Source: WTGA01 sp965214055 (GTDB lineage: Bacteria > Pseudomonadota > Gammaproteobacteria > Arenicellales > Poriferihabitantaceae). Taken from it: a stretch of 64,000 nt of DNA. The notes below the pieces were generated by a model. It was not told the origin of the DNA. It worked only from the letters and a program-made list of their open reading frames with translations, and did not search any database. The first letter of the stretch is position 1. Every line of letters begins with the position of its first letter. Location: assembly GCA_965214055.1 (NCBI GenBank), contig OZ243931.1, positions 2,604,001-2,668,000 on the forward strand, in the 5' to 3' direction. Shown piece after piece: positions 52,084 to 60,900 of this stretch. Made by a program: the position numbers and the translations under genes.

Positions 52084-53091
52084 TTGCTCCCCACCCATGA
52101 CATCTCCAGCTTTCTGAACAATCCTGTCAGTGAAGAGGGCCGGGCCTTTGTAACCGCGCTTCTCGAAACCTGTCATGATCCCGGTTTCTTTTACCTGGTC
52201 GGCCATGGGATTTCTGCTGACAAAAATGATGAAATGATCGAGGTTGCCCGTCGTTTCTTCGCCCTGCCTGAAAACGAACGGCACCAGATGGCCATCGCCA
52301 ATTCTCCCCATTTTCGGGGGTACACCGTGCTCGGTGATGAAGTGACTGCAGGTCGGCGTGACTGGCGGGATCAACTGGATATCGGCCCTGAAGAACCCGC
52401 GTTGGCCCTGGGTACGGAAGACCCCCCGTGGCTGCGCCTGAGGGGGCCGAATCAATGGCCGGACAGCCTTCCCGAAATGCGTACGGCAGTGGTTTCCTGG
52501 ATGGGAGAGATCCAGTCTCTTGGACTGGCCATCATCCGGGCCCTGGCCATGGGGCTGGGCCAATCCATGGATTTCTTTGATCATACCGTGTCGCCAGACC
52601 CGTATACGCGTTTGAAAATCGTGCGCTATCCAGCCCGGTCAGCTGATGCGTACACCGGGCAGGGGCTGGGTCTGCATCATGATTCCGGTTTGGTAACATT
52701 GATACTCCAGGACGAAGTGCCCGGGTTGCAGGTAGAAAATAACGGGAGACTGTTTGAGGTGGAGCCGATTCCCGGTGCCTATGTGGTCAATCTGGGTGAA
52801 ATGCTGCAGGTCGCCAGTAATGGCTATTTGCGTGCCACCAAACATCGGGTCGAAAGCCCGCCACCGGGCAAGCAACGAATTTCCATTGCCTATTTCATGA
52901 ACCCGCGGCTGGACGCGGTATTCAAGCCCGTTTCTCTTCCCCTCGAACTCGAAACCCGGGCACCCGGAGGGCAGAATGCGAACCCGGATGATCCGGTCTA
53001 TCCGGTTTTTGGAGACAACACCCTGAAAATCCGAATGCGGGCCCATCCCGACGTAGTGGCCAGGCACTATAATGGGATCAATCCGTATTGA
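52084..53091 (+). CDS. 2-oxoglutarate/Fe(II)-dependent oxygenase (isopenicillin N synthase-like)
   Basis: 335 residues from TTG 52084, supported by AGGAG at 52073-52077 and the family N-terminus. The DIOX_N region (DPGFFYLVGHGISADKNDEM) precedes the double-stranded beta-helix. Iron ligands are in LHHDSGLVTLILQD (His-x-Asp), the distal His is in ATKHRVESPPPGKQRISIAY and Arg in GKQRIS binds 2-oxoglutarate. The substrate is unknown; bacterial relatives act on diverse small molecules. It is followed by a PhyH-type oxygenase on the same strand. Confidence 0.87.
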   Translation: MLPTHDISSFLNNPVSEEGRAFVTALLETCHDPGFFYLVGHGISADKNDEMIEVARRFFALPENERHQMAIANSPHFRGYTVLGDEVTAGRRDWRDQLDIGPEEPALALGTEDPPWLRLRGPNQWPDSLPEMRTAVVSWMGEIQSLGLAIIRALAMGLGQSMDFFDHTVSPDPYTRLKIVRYPARSADAYTGQGLGLHHDSGLVTLILQDEVPGLQVENNGRLFEVEPIPGAYVVNLGEMLQVASNGYLRATKHRVESPPPGKQRISIAYFMNPRLDAVFKPVSLPLELETRAPGGQNANPDDPVYPVFGDNTLKIRMRAHPDVVARHYNGINPY

Positions 53092-53256
53092 TGCCCCCCG
53101 TAACCGGTACGGATTCTGTTCAGCCCGAGACACCGGGATCCCGGGACGGGGGTGTGGCAACGGTTCGCGGGTGGCAGATGCCGGCAGAACCGGTGCCGCC
53201 CGGATTTCCGGCATGAATTTCAACAGAAAGTGATTCCAACACCGCAGGGCCCATCC

Positions 53257-54081
53257 GTGTCCACAATATCCGACCAGCAGATTCAGGATTACCAGCGCGA
53301 TGGTGTGATCGTATTGCGCAAATACTTCACTCAACCCTGGCTCAAGAGACTGGCTTCAGGGATTGAACGTTGTTCTCTCAAACCGAGCTCACGCAGCAAG
53401 ATTTACGTGGACGATGCGCATTCCGGTGGGCACTTGTTTTTTGATGCCCGCACCGTGGGTGAAATTGATGAATTTGACGAACTCATGCTGGAATCGCCCA
53501 TGGCCGAGGCGGCGGGCCGTTTGATGAAGGCCCAGTACGCCACCCCCTACTACATCACGATGTTTGTGAGAACTCCCGGGACGCAACAAAGGACACCCTG
53601 GCATCAGGACCAGCCATCCTGGTCAGCCGGGGGGGAGCAGGGGTGCAGCATGTGGATGTCCCTGGACCCAGTGCCTGCCCAAACCGGGCTCGAATTTGTG
53701 CGTGGGTCCCATCGCTGGAAAACGAAATATTCCCGGGACCCGTTCTTTCAAACCGAGTACGAGGAGGGGAATTCCCCGGATTTACAGCCGTTCCCGGACA
53801 TAGAGGGGCATCGGCACGACTATGACATTGTCTCATGGGGGATGGAGCCCGGGGACTGTGTCGTTTTTCACGGCATGCTGACGCACGGGGGGTCGGGCAA
53901 CCTGCCGGCGAACCTCGGTCGCAGAACGGTATCGGTGCAATGGCTCGGTGAAGACGCACGCTACCGCATCGTCCCCGGGGGCGATGATCCCAACATCAGC
54001 GCCGAAGTCGTGAAATTCGGTATTCAACCCGGGGACCCCCTGGTCAGTGATCTTTGTCCCGTGGTATGGCGGGCCGAATAA
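53257..54081 (+). CDS. Phytanoyl-CoA dioxygenase (PhyH) family protein
   Basis: 274 residues from GTG 53257. It has the PhyH pattern: QDYQRDGVIVLRKYFTQPWL near the N-terminus, the iron-binding HQDQPSWSAGGEQGCSMWMS (His-x-Asp) and, toward the C-terminus, DCVVFHGMLTHGGSGNLPAN (distal His) with RRTVSVQWLGEDARYR (2-oxoglutarate Arg). It is an Fe(II)/2-oxoglutarate hydroxylase; the substrate cannot be told. The frame opens up to 53152, but the start at VSTISDQQ fits the family better. It is the second of two adjacent, unrelated non-heme iron oxygenases. Confidence 0.87.
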   Translation: MSTISDQQIQDYQRDGVIVLRKYFTQPWLKRLASGIERCSLKPSSRSKIYVDDAHSGGHLFFDARTVGEIDEFDELMLESPMAEAAGRLMKAQYATPYYITMFVRTPGTQQRTPWHQDQPSWSAGGEQGCSMWMSLDPVPAQTGLEFVRGSHRWKTKYSRDPFFQTEYEEGNSPDLQPFPDIEGHRHDYDIVSWGMEPGDCVVFHGMLTHGGSGNLPANLGRRTVSVQWLGEDARYRIVPGGDDPNISAEVVKFGIQPGDPLVSDLCPVVWRAE

Positions 54082-54448
54082 CCGGAACCATTACTTTTTT
54101 ATCCACCACCTCCACCGTGTATCCGGCGTAGCCGGGGCATTTCCCGTGGAGATACGCTTTGCGTAATCCGGGCACAAGGGATATGCCGGCTGCCAGGGGA
54201 GGAAAGTATCCGTCCGAAGAGGCCTCCCCCACGGTGGTTACGGTGGGTTCAAATGAAAACCGCCGGGCATTGCCCCGGGTGTTAACGGTATAATGGGAGA
54301 CCAACCGATTCGGGCAGACCGTGTTCGACTTGAGCGGGAAAGTCCATTTTCTTGTGAACAGTCTGTACTGGAAACTGTAAGAAATTCTGTAGTTATGGTA
54401 TAAAAAAGACAGGCAGGACAAGTGATATCCATCCACAAATACTTTCAA
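54044..54448 (-). CDS. Possible hypothetical protein antisense to the phyH/hisA-like spacer
   Basis: A 134-codon minus-strand frame overlaps the last 38 bp of the PhyH gene. Its C-terminal two thirds (AAGISLVPGLRKAYLHGKCP, GYAGYTVEVVDKKVM) looks protein-like, while the N-terminus is not convincing as a start. No family recognised and no ribosome-binding site identified. It may be real or a chance frame. Confidence 0.25.
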   Translation of the reverse strand: MKVFVDGYHLSCLSFLYHNYRISYSFQYRLFTRKWTFPLKSNTVCPNRLVSHYTVNTRGNARRFSFEPTVTTVGEASSDGYFPPLAAGISLVPGLRKAYLHGKCPGYAGYTVEVVDKKVMVPVIRPAIPRDKDH

Positions 54449-54465
54449 ATCGATAGGTGGTGCAA

Positions 54466-55209
54466 ATGATAATTTACCCGGATATTGAGTTGCACAATGG
54501 TCAGTGCGTCAATTTGAAGCATGGGAGTATTGAGGACCCCCAGACGTTCGACATACGGCCCCTGGACGCTGCACGGGAATTTGAAAATGGGGGAGCACAG
54601 TGGTTGCATGTGGTGGACCTTGATGGGGTATTTGAACATCACGGGCAAAACGCTGAAATCATCCGGGATATCATTTCGAAATCGAATATTCCAGTTCAGG
54701 TCGGCGGAGGAATCCGGTCATTAAGTTCCGCCGACTGGTGGATGGAAAACGGAGCCGCCCGGGTGGTGCTCGGCACTGCCGCGGTGGTGGATCAACACCT
54801 GGTGGAGTCTTTGTGTTCCAAGTATCCCGATGGTGTGGCCATCAGTATTGATGCCAGAGATGGCAAGGTGGTTTCCCATGGCTGGAAGCACACCTCGGCG
54901 TTTACCGCGATGGAACTGGCAAAACGTTTTGAAAGAAGTGGGGCGGCGGCCATTATCTATACCGATATCGACCGCTACGACGAATTGCCGGAAAGCAGTA
55001 TGGCCAATACCACGCAGATGGCGACTGAACTGGCGTGCCCGGTTGTATCCAGCGGAACGGTCCGCAATCTCGACGACATCTCAATGCTGGTCAATCTTCC
55101 CAATATCTCCGGGGCGGTAACAGGCTGGGCGTTGTTCAACCGGGTGTTTACGATTGAAGAGGCGGTTGCCGTGGCGAGCCAACAGACCACCAAAGCGGAA
55201 TTCATCTAG
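54466..55209 (+). CDS. HisA-like TIM-barrel protein (stand-alone)
   Basis: 247 residues from ATG 54466, with AGGTGG at 54455-54460. Overall pattern is HisA: IIYPDIELHNGQCVNL with the catalytic Asp, WLHVVDLDGVFE, PVQVGGGIRSLSS, VVLGTAAVVDQHLVES and AISIDARDGKVVSHGWK with the second Asp. It departs from ordinary HisA in TDIDRYDELPESSMANTT (normally TDI..DG) and VVSSGTVRNLDDISM (normally ASGG). There are no other his genes nearby. It may be a second HisA-like enzyme with a different substrate, or the genuine isomerase; the altered phosphate-binding loops make the former plausible. Confidence 0.75.
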   Translation: MIIYPDIELHNGQCVNLKHGSIEDPQTFDIRPLDAAREFENGGAQWLHVVDLDGVFEHHGQNAEIIRDIISKSNIPVQVGGGIRSLSSADWWMENGAARVVLGTAAVVDQHLVESLCSKYPDGVAISIDARDGKVVSHGWKHTSAFTAMELAKRFERSGAAAIIYTDIDRYDELPESSMANTTQMATELACPVVSSGTVRNLDDISMLVNLPNISGAVTGWALFNRVFTIEEAVAVASQQTTKAEFI

Positions 55210-55252
55210 CACCGTCCGATGGAGATCCCCCTTGTATCCGGTTGAGGGCGGA

Positions 55253-56152
55253 TCAGATAGAGGTCATCCGGGCTATCCTGCGTTGCTGCTGGATCCCGGT
55301 GAAAGCCTGCAATACGATGGCACCAAACACAATCAATCCGCCAACTAGGGTATAGACGCCGGGAACTTCTCCCACGGCCATCCAGACCCACAGGGGGCCG
55401 AGAATCACCTCGGTCAGGGACAGCAGCACCAGCTCTGCCGCCGGCACATGTTTTGACCCAGCTGTATAGATGATCATCCCAATGCCGACCTGAACCAGTC
55501 CCAGCAGGGCGCACATTTCAAAATCATGGTGGGATACCTGAAATCCGGTTCCGGATATCAGGATCATGACCGCTCCGATCAGGGTACCGGAAAGACCGGC
55601 CCAGAAGACGGTCGGCGTCATGTCAATGCTTTTGGTTCTGCGCAACAGAACGGAAAACATGGAAAATCCAACCGCTGCACCCAGGGCGAACAGGTTGCCG
55701 AGGAATGCACCCACCAGAATCCCTTCGATCACCATCACCAGTATGCCCAGGGCGGTTGCAATCATGCAGTAGACCGTGACCCTCTTGACCGCTTCACCCA
55801 GAATCAGCCGTCCGAGCAAAGCGGTAATGAACGGTGCGGCGGCCAGCACAAACAGGGCATTGGCGATGGTGGTGTGGGTCATGGCAAAGATCCAGCTGCA
55901 GAAGGTTACGCCAAGACACACTCCGGCAATCACCGACCCCCACCCCGGTTCCCGGTATGCGTTGATCAGGGGACCGCGATATCGGAACCCGATGTAGAAA
56001 AAAAGGAAAACCGAAAGGGTCAGGGACCGATAAAATAACACCTGCCATTCATTCGCGTTTTCCATGTACCGCATCACCACTCCGGCGATACTCCAGATAC
56101 CTCCCGCAATGAGCACCAGCGCCACCCCTTTGGAATAGTCTTCCCGTACCAT
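55253..56152 (-). CDS. EamA/DMT-family permease
   Basis: 299 residues with about ten predicted membrane segments in two EamA repeats. Segments include GVALVLIAGGIWSIAGVVM, FCSWIFAMTHTTIANALFVL and, in the second repeat, GMIIYTAGSKHVPAAELVL with LSLTEVILGPLWVWMAVGE. This is the drug/metabolite transporter fold; members export amino acids, nucleotides or metabolites. The substrate is unknown. It converges with the HisA-like gene and is divergent from the M24 hydrolase gene. Confidence 0.88.
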   Translation of the reverse strand: MVREDYSKGVALVLIAGGIWSIAGVVMRYMENANEWQVLFYRSLTLSVFLFFYIGFRYRGPLINAYREPGWGSVIAGVCLGVTFCSWIFAMTHTTIANALFVLAAAPFITALLGRLILGEAVKRVTVYCMIATALGILVMVIEGILVGAFLGNLFALGAAVGFSMFSVLLRRTKSIDMTPTVFWAGLSGTLIGAVMILISGTGFQVSHHDFEMCALLGLVQVGIGMIIYTAGSKHVPAAELVLLSLTEVILGPLWVWMAVGEVPGVYTLVGGLIVFGAIVLQAFTGIQQQRRIARMTSI

Positions 56153-56581
56153 AAAGCAGCCCTAGGAGACTGTCCGGAAACAGAAGGAATCCCGATTTTT
56201 AAAAAAAATAATCATTATATATAAATCATTTAAAGTGATATTATAAAAAAAATCTATTCCCGGGCAACCTTCCGGTTCAGGAAAATCCAGACAACCACGG
56301 CAGTCGGATGGACGGGTTTTTTGGGAAGGACCCGGACGAAAAAAGGGATGAACCGGAATTGGGGAACTGCTTTGTGGAAAACGCTGTTTTTTGCGGGCAC
56401 AACCGTGGCATGCGGACCTTTCTCAATTTGTAATGGCGCGGTATTTGCCGGATAATACCGACTGTTTTCCATGTCATTCAGAATCGGCGCATCCAGGATC
56501 AATGAAGATTGATGCCGAGGATTGATGCCCTGAAAATCCTGATGAGGTGGATTTTTTCCATCCCACTCCCTGAGACAGGCC
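56153..56581. other. Intergenic region with an AT-rich stretch
   Basis: About 430 bp between the divergent transporter and hydrolase genes. A stretch of about 55 bp at 56200-56253 is almost pure A/T, unlike the surrounding GC-rich DNA, and probably holds promoter or UP-element sequence. Short minus-strand frames at 56254-56502 lack recognisable features. Confidence 0.4.
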
Positions 56582-57742
56582 TTGTCACTGCATTTTACAG
56601 CCGAAGAATATCAGTACAGGATCGGGAATGCACGCCGTGCAATGGCCGGGAGGGACCTCGACGGCATGTTGCTGTTTGCACCGGAAAGCCACTATTACCT
56701 GACCGGATACGACACGTTTGGATATGCCATGTTCCAGTGCATGGTGCTGTCCGCCGACGGAGACATCCACCTGTTTACCCGCCTGCCGGATTTGCGGCAG
56801 GCACAGCAGACATCGGTTCTGCCGGATTCTCACATTCACCTGTGGCATGATTGGGAAGGTGTGGACCCATTTCAGGGCCTGTACCGGTTACTGCAGCAAA
56901 TCGGCCTGGGAAGTGCCCGGTTGGGCATTGAAACCAATACAGTGGGACTGAATGCCTTCAACGGACAGAAACTGCATAGGGCGCTCCAGGAAAAAGGGTC
57001 CCTGGTGGAGGCATCCGATCTCATCAGCGGGCTGCGCCGGCAAAAAAGTGAACAGGAAATCGAGTACCACAAAAAGGCGGCGGCGCTGAGCGATGATGCG
57101 CTGGATGCCGCGGTCGCCATGACCACGGCCGGGGTCTTTGAGGGGGAGATCCTTGCCGCCATGCAGGGGGCGGTTTTCCGGGGCGGGGGCAGTTATGCGG
57201 GAAACGAGTTTATCGTCGGTTCCGGCGAGGGAGCGCTATTGTGCCGATACCAGTCGGGGCCGCGACACCTGGATGAATCGGATCAATTGACCCTGGAATG
57301 GGCGGGGGCGTATCACCGGTATCATTCGGCAATGATGCGAACCCTGGTCGTGGGTCCTGCATCGGAGACCCAGAAAAAAATGCACGCCGCGGTGGTGGAA
57401 GCACTCCAGGCCTGCGAACAGGCCATACAACCGGGCCGGCCCATGGGGCAGGTCTACCAGGCCCACGCCACCGTCCTGGATGAGCATGGACTGGGGCATG
57501 CCAGAATGAAAGCATGCGGGTATGGAATGGGGGCGGTATTCAACCCGATCTGGGTGGATTTTCCGATGTTCTATGAGGACAATCCATTGCTCATGCATGC
57601 CGGAAATGTCTTTTTCCTCCACATGATCCTGATGGATTCCGATTCCGGGTATGCCATGTGCTGGGGGCATTCGGTGCTGGTGACCGAAACCGGGGTGGAA
57701 AGACTCAGCCGCTCTCCCCTGGATCTCGTGGAGAATCTTTGA
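56582..57742 (+). CDS. M24-family (pita-bread) hydrolase lacking metal ligands; ectoine-hydrolase/creatinase-like
   Basis: 386 residues from TTG 56582; the N-terminal SLHFTAEEYQYRIGNARRAM and LTGYDTFGYAMFQ match the creatinase-N domain of DoeA/EutD-type proteins, supporting this start. The C-terminal domain follows the M24 fold, but the residues at the five metal-binding positions are replaced: LEWAGAYHRYHSAMMRT (both Asp lost), CGYGMGAVFNPIW (His to Tyr), FFLHMILMD and WGHSVLVTETG (both Glu lost). A metal-independent hydrolase of amide or amidine bonds, as in creatinase and ectoine hydrolase, is the inferred role. No ectoine-degradation partners are adjacent. Confidence 0.8.
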   Translation: MSLHFTAEEYQYRIGNARRAMAGRDLDGMLLFAPESHYYLTGYDTFGYAMFQCMVLSADGDIHLFTRLPDLRQAQQTSVLPDSHIHLWHDWEGVDPFQGLYRLLQQIGLGSARLGIETNTVGLNAFNGQKLHRALQEKGSLVEASDLISGLRRQKSEQEIEYHKKAAALSDDALDAAVAMTTAGVFEGEILAAMQGAVFRGGGSYAGNEFIVGSGEGALLCRYQSGPRHLDESDQLTLEWAGAYHRYHSAMMRTLVVGPASETQKKMHAAVVEALQACEQAIQPGRPMGQVYQAHATVLDEHGLGHARMKACGYGMGAVFNPIWVDFPMFYEDNPLLMHAGNVFFLHMILMDSDSGYAMCWGHSVLVTETGVERLSRSPLDLVENL

Positions 57743-57901
57743 CCGGCCCATTGTGTTTCGGTGGTGAAGACTGCCGGCATGTGGGGGCTGATCATGTGGG
57801 CACAATGGAAAGGGGTGTGCATTCCGGTCACGGGAAGCCAGCCCCGAGGCATGTATGCCAGGCAGCGAGCGAGTTCGGTTATTGTTCGCCTTTCCCCCGA
57901 A

Positions 57902-60900
57902 TTATTTTGCAGGAGGAATGGAAACATCAATTACGCAGACCCGGATTTTTAATTGCTCTTCATTCAGGAGCGTGTTTTTCAAAAGATCCGCGAGTTCGCC
58001 AGGACTTCCTGGAGGGGGTCCTGTCTCTGGTGGTGTCGGGTGATCGCCTTTTCTATCTCCGAACCAAAACACAAGATAGATGCCATGCCCGCCCGTCCCA
58101 GAATCTATAACGTATTTAGCAATAAGTGGTGATCGGATCGCACTCCAGAGATCTTGGCTACTGCTTTTCTTGACTTCGATGGGCACATTGAAGTCGTGGT
58201 GAGAAACACGAATGTCCGCCCGTTTGTCATTGGCGTAGCGGCCTTCCGCCTCAACGTTAATACCAAGGTGCGCCAACCTGCTCTTCAAATTCGGCAGCAG
58301 CGCATCACGGCATGAAGGTTCCGGTCGTGTGTTCTGTGGGCGGTTGTGCCCATCTACATTCCAGTATTGACGCCAGTCGGAGGTGTTGCCGTTGCGAATG
58401 TGGTTGGCGATCTCGTTCAAATGCTCGAAAGTCAGCGCCGCCAGGTCGGCTGCATTTGCTGGTGCTTTCCTGTCCAGTGTGTCAAGCACCTGGATAACGC
58501 CATAATAGCGGAATTCGGCTTCGCGGCGGATCGCTTTTTGTCGATATGTAGCGTCTATGAGAAAGGAGCGCCAAGGACGCAGTGCGTTGTTGGAAGATAA
58601 CACGTCAAGAGCTTTGGTGGCGTCTGCGGACGAAATGATCGCCAACTGCTCAATGAAATCTCGGACCCGGTCCGCAGCATTCATTTCCAGTCCCACCATG
58701 ATTTTTTGGTGGGAGGCGTCACCAAGGGAGTATGGTCTGCAGGACGCACCGATGAGTCGGATCAGGAGGAGCAAAGCAGGAACGTTTCGAAGGTGTTGCA
58801 GATCAGGTAAGAGGTGGAATTGTCTGGATACGGCCTCCGCAAGGAAACGGATCCGGCGTTCTTTTCCAGTCGCATAAGAGTCCAGTCGATCGATGTAAGA
58901 GTCCGGCGCAATGCAAAGGCCGGCGGCCAGCCAGTGGACGCGTTGTGCCACGTTCATATCGCGATGAGCGAGTTTCCTTTCGATGAGTTCCAGAAGCGGT
59001 TCGATATCGTAGTGTTGTCTGGCTGCCAGCAACAGATGGTCCAAACTCGACAACTGATCGGAAGTGCAACGCACGGGAAAGCGCTTGAGCAGAGGCATGG
59101 TGGCCAAGGGGGCGACGCGAGCGTAGTCAGGGGAATGGGCCAGTTTATGGAGTCCCGCGGGAGATACCACGCCGTTGCGCAATTTGGAGAGAATTGTTCT
59201 GACCAACATGTCGGCAACCACCTCAGGACGGTTGGATAGCAACCAGCTGAACCAACGCGGTGACCGGTTCTCTGGAGGCCTCGCGGTGGGCCACATAGGC
59301 ACGGTATAGTGAACAGCCAGGGCCAACCGCAAACGGCTTTCTTCTCTTTCGGTCTCACCCGATAGTGCGGACTCTGGGATTTCTTCCAGTCCAGCCATGA
59401 ATGGATGCGCAAGGGGATGCGTCCGGTTCGAGGTCCCGAGGCGTATGATTTGTGTATCCGAAGGGAGATCGTCTCGTTCGATGGTCCTGCGAAACCCGGA
59501 CAGGACGGCCTCGACCAAGCTCTCGTCGTTGGCCAAGAGAGCATTCAGCCTGTCTCTTGGTGAATCGCCTCGAACATTGAGGTATTTGCCGAAATACACT
59601 CCGGCAAGTTCGTGCAAAAGAGCGGATGATGCCATATTTCCACGCAGTTCGTTCTCGTGCGGTTTCACTTGGTCGTGCCAGTTCGGCTGCTTGGTTTGCG
59701 CTCGGCGTTCGGAAACGCTCATGTCGGAGACCGGCGCTTCAAGCTCAGCCAATTTCTGGTCAAATATATCCTGAAGGTCGGAGTATCCAGCCAGCCGACC
59801 CGATACAACATCGCGGGAAAGACCGTCGTCGAAGCGACGGCAGTGCAGGCATATCGCAATTTCGCCTAGGAGCCACTCAGCAGCCCTTTCGTCTTCCGCG
59901 AGGATTGCCTGATCGAGGCACCAAAAAGCAAAATCGGATGGCGGTTCGGTACGGAGGAGGCGATCATGCTCTTCTTGGTACATGCAGTGGTATGGTTCGA
60001 AGCATTCGGATGAGCCGATACAATGCTTGAGGCTCATGATCAGCAGGGTCTTCCATGCGGCAGGGCGTCTTTCGAGCCATCCGCGAATTTTTTCGTTGTC
60101 TGGACAGTAGCGCCCGTCGGCTACTGCGTGTACCACGGGTCCCAACCAGTGGAACAAGTGGGTCAGGTCCACATCATCTTCTGATAGGCAAAGAAACCGC
60201 TCCAAGAGATCCGTGGGCAACCGGCGTAAGAAGCCAGCGGGATATCCATGCATCGCTTCTTTCGAGAGCAGTTGAGCGTAGTGTTCAGCGAGTTGGTCAA
60301 GAAGAAGGGCGAGTTGATTTCTCGTCGAACTCTTTGGAAGGTGTAAGTTCCAGAAAGATTCATATTCGGGGCAATAGCTGGGTTTGCGCGAAACCCGGAG
60401 ATAATGCATGACCTCGGTTTCCGAGATCGCCTCGGGATAGAGGGTGTACAGCAGACAGCCGAGCAGGGCGTCGTCGGGATCTGGAATTTTTCCAGCATAA
60501 ACGTCGGTGGTCAGCACTTTGAGTTCCGCGAAAGCTTTTTCGTCATTTCCCCGGTGTTGCACGAACGCGTCGATGGCACGATGCCGAATCCTCGGCCACC
60601 ACGAGGCATCGCGTATCAGATTCATCAACGGGTCGGCAAGTTCTGGAAGTGGCTCGCCATCCTGGAGTGCTTCGAGCAGGATAACAATGAAAGATTGCCA
60701 CGAATCCTGTCTCGACGGGTTGGTCAAGAACTCGCGGAATTGGTCCGCCATGTCGGAGGACACTAGATCACCGAGTCGCGAATCCGACTGAACCGTGACG
60801 ATCAGGCGGGGATTTGCTGCGGTTTCCCGTTTGAGGCCGTGCAGAAGCCGTCCCTTTTCTTTTGGCGAGAAGTGTTGGGCATCACCGTACAGGACGGTTC

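Noticed and set aside
56254..56502. 82-codon minus-strand frame in the transporter/hydrolase spacer
   Set aside because: No domain, no clear start signal and an overlapping frame of similar quality.
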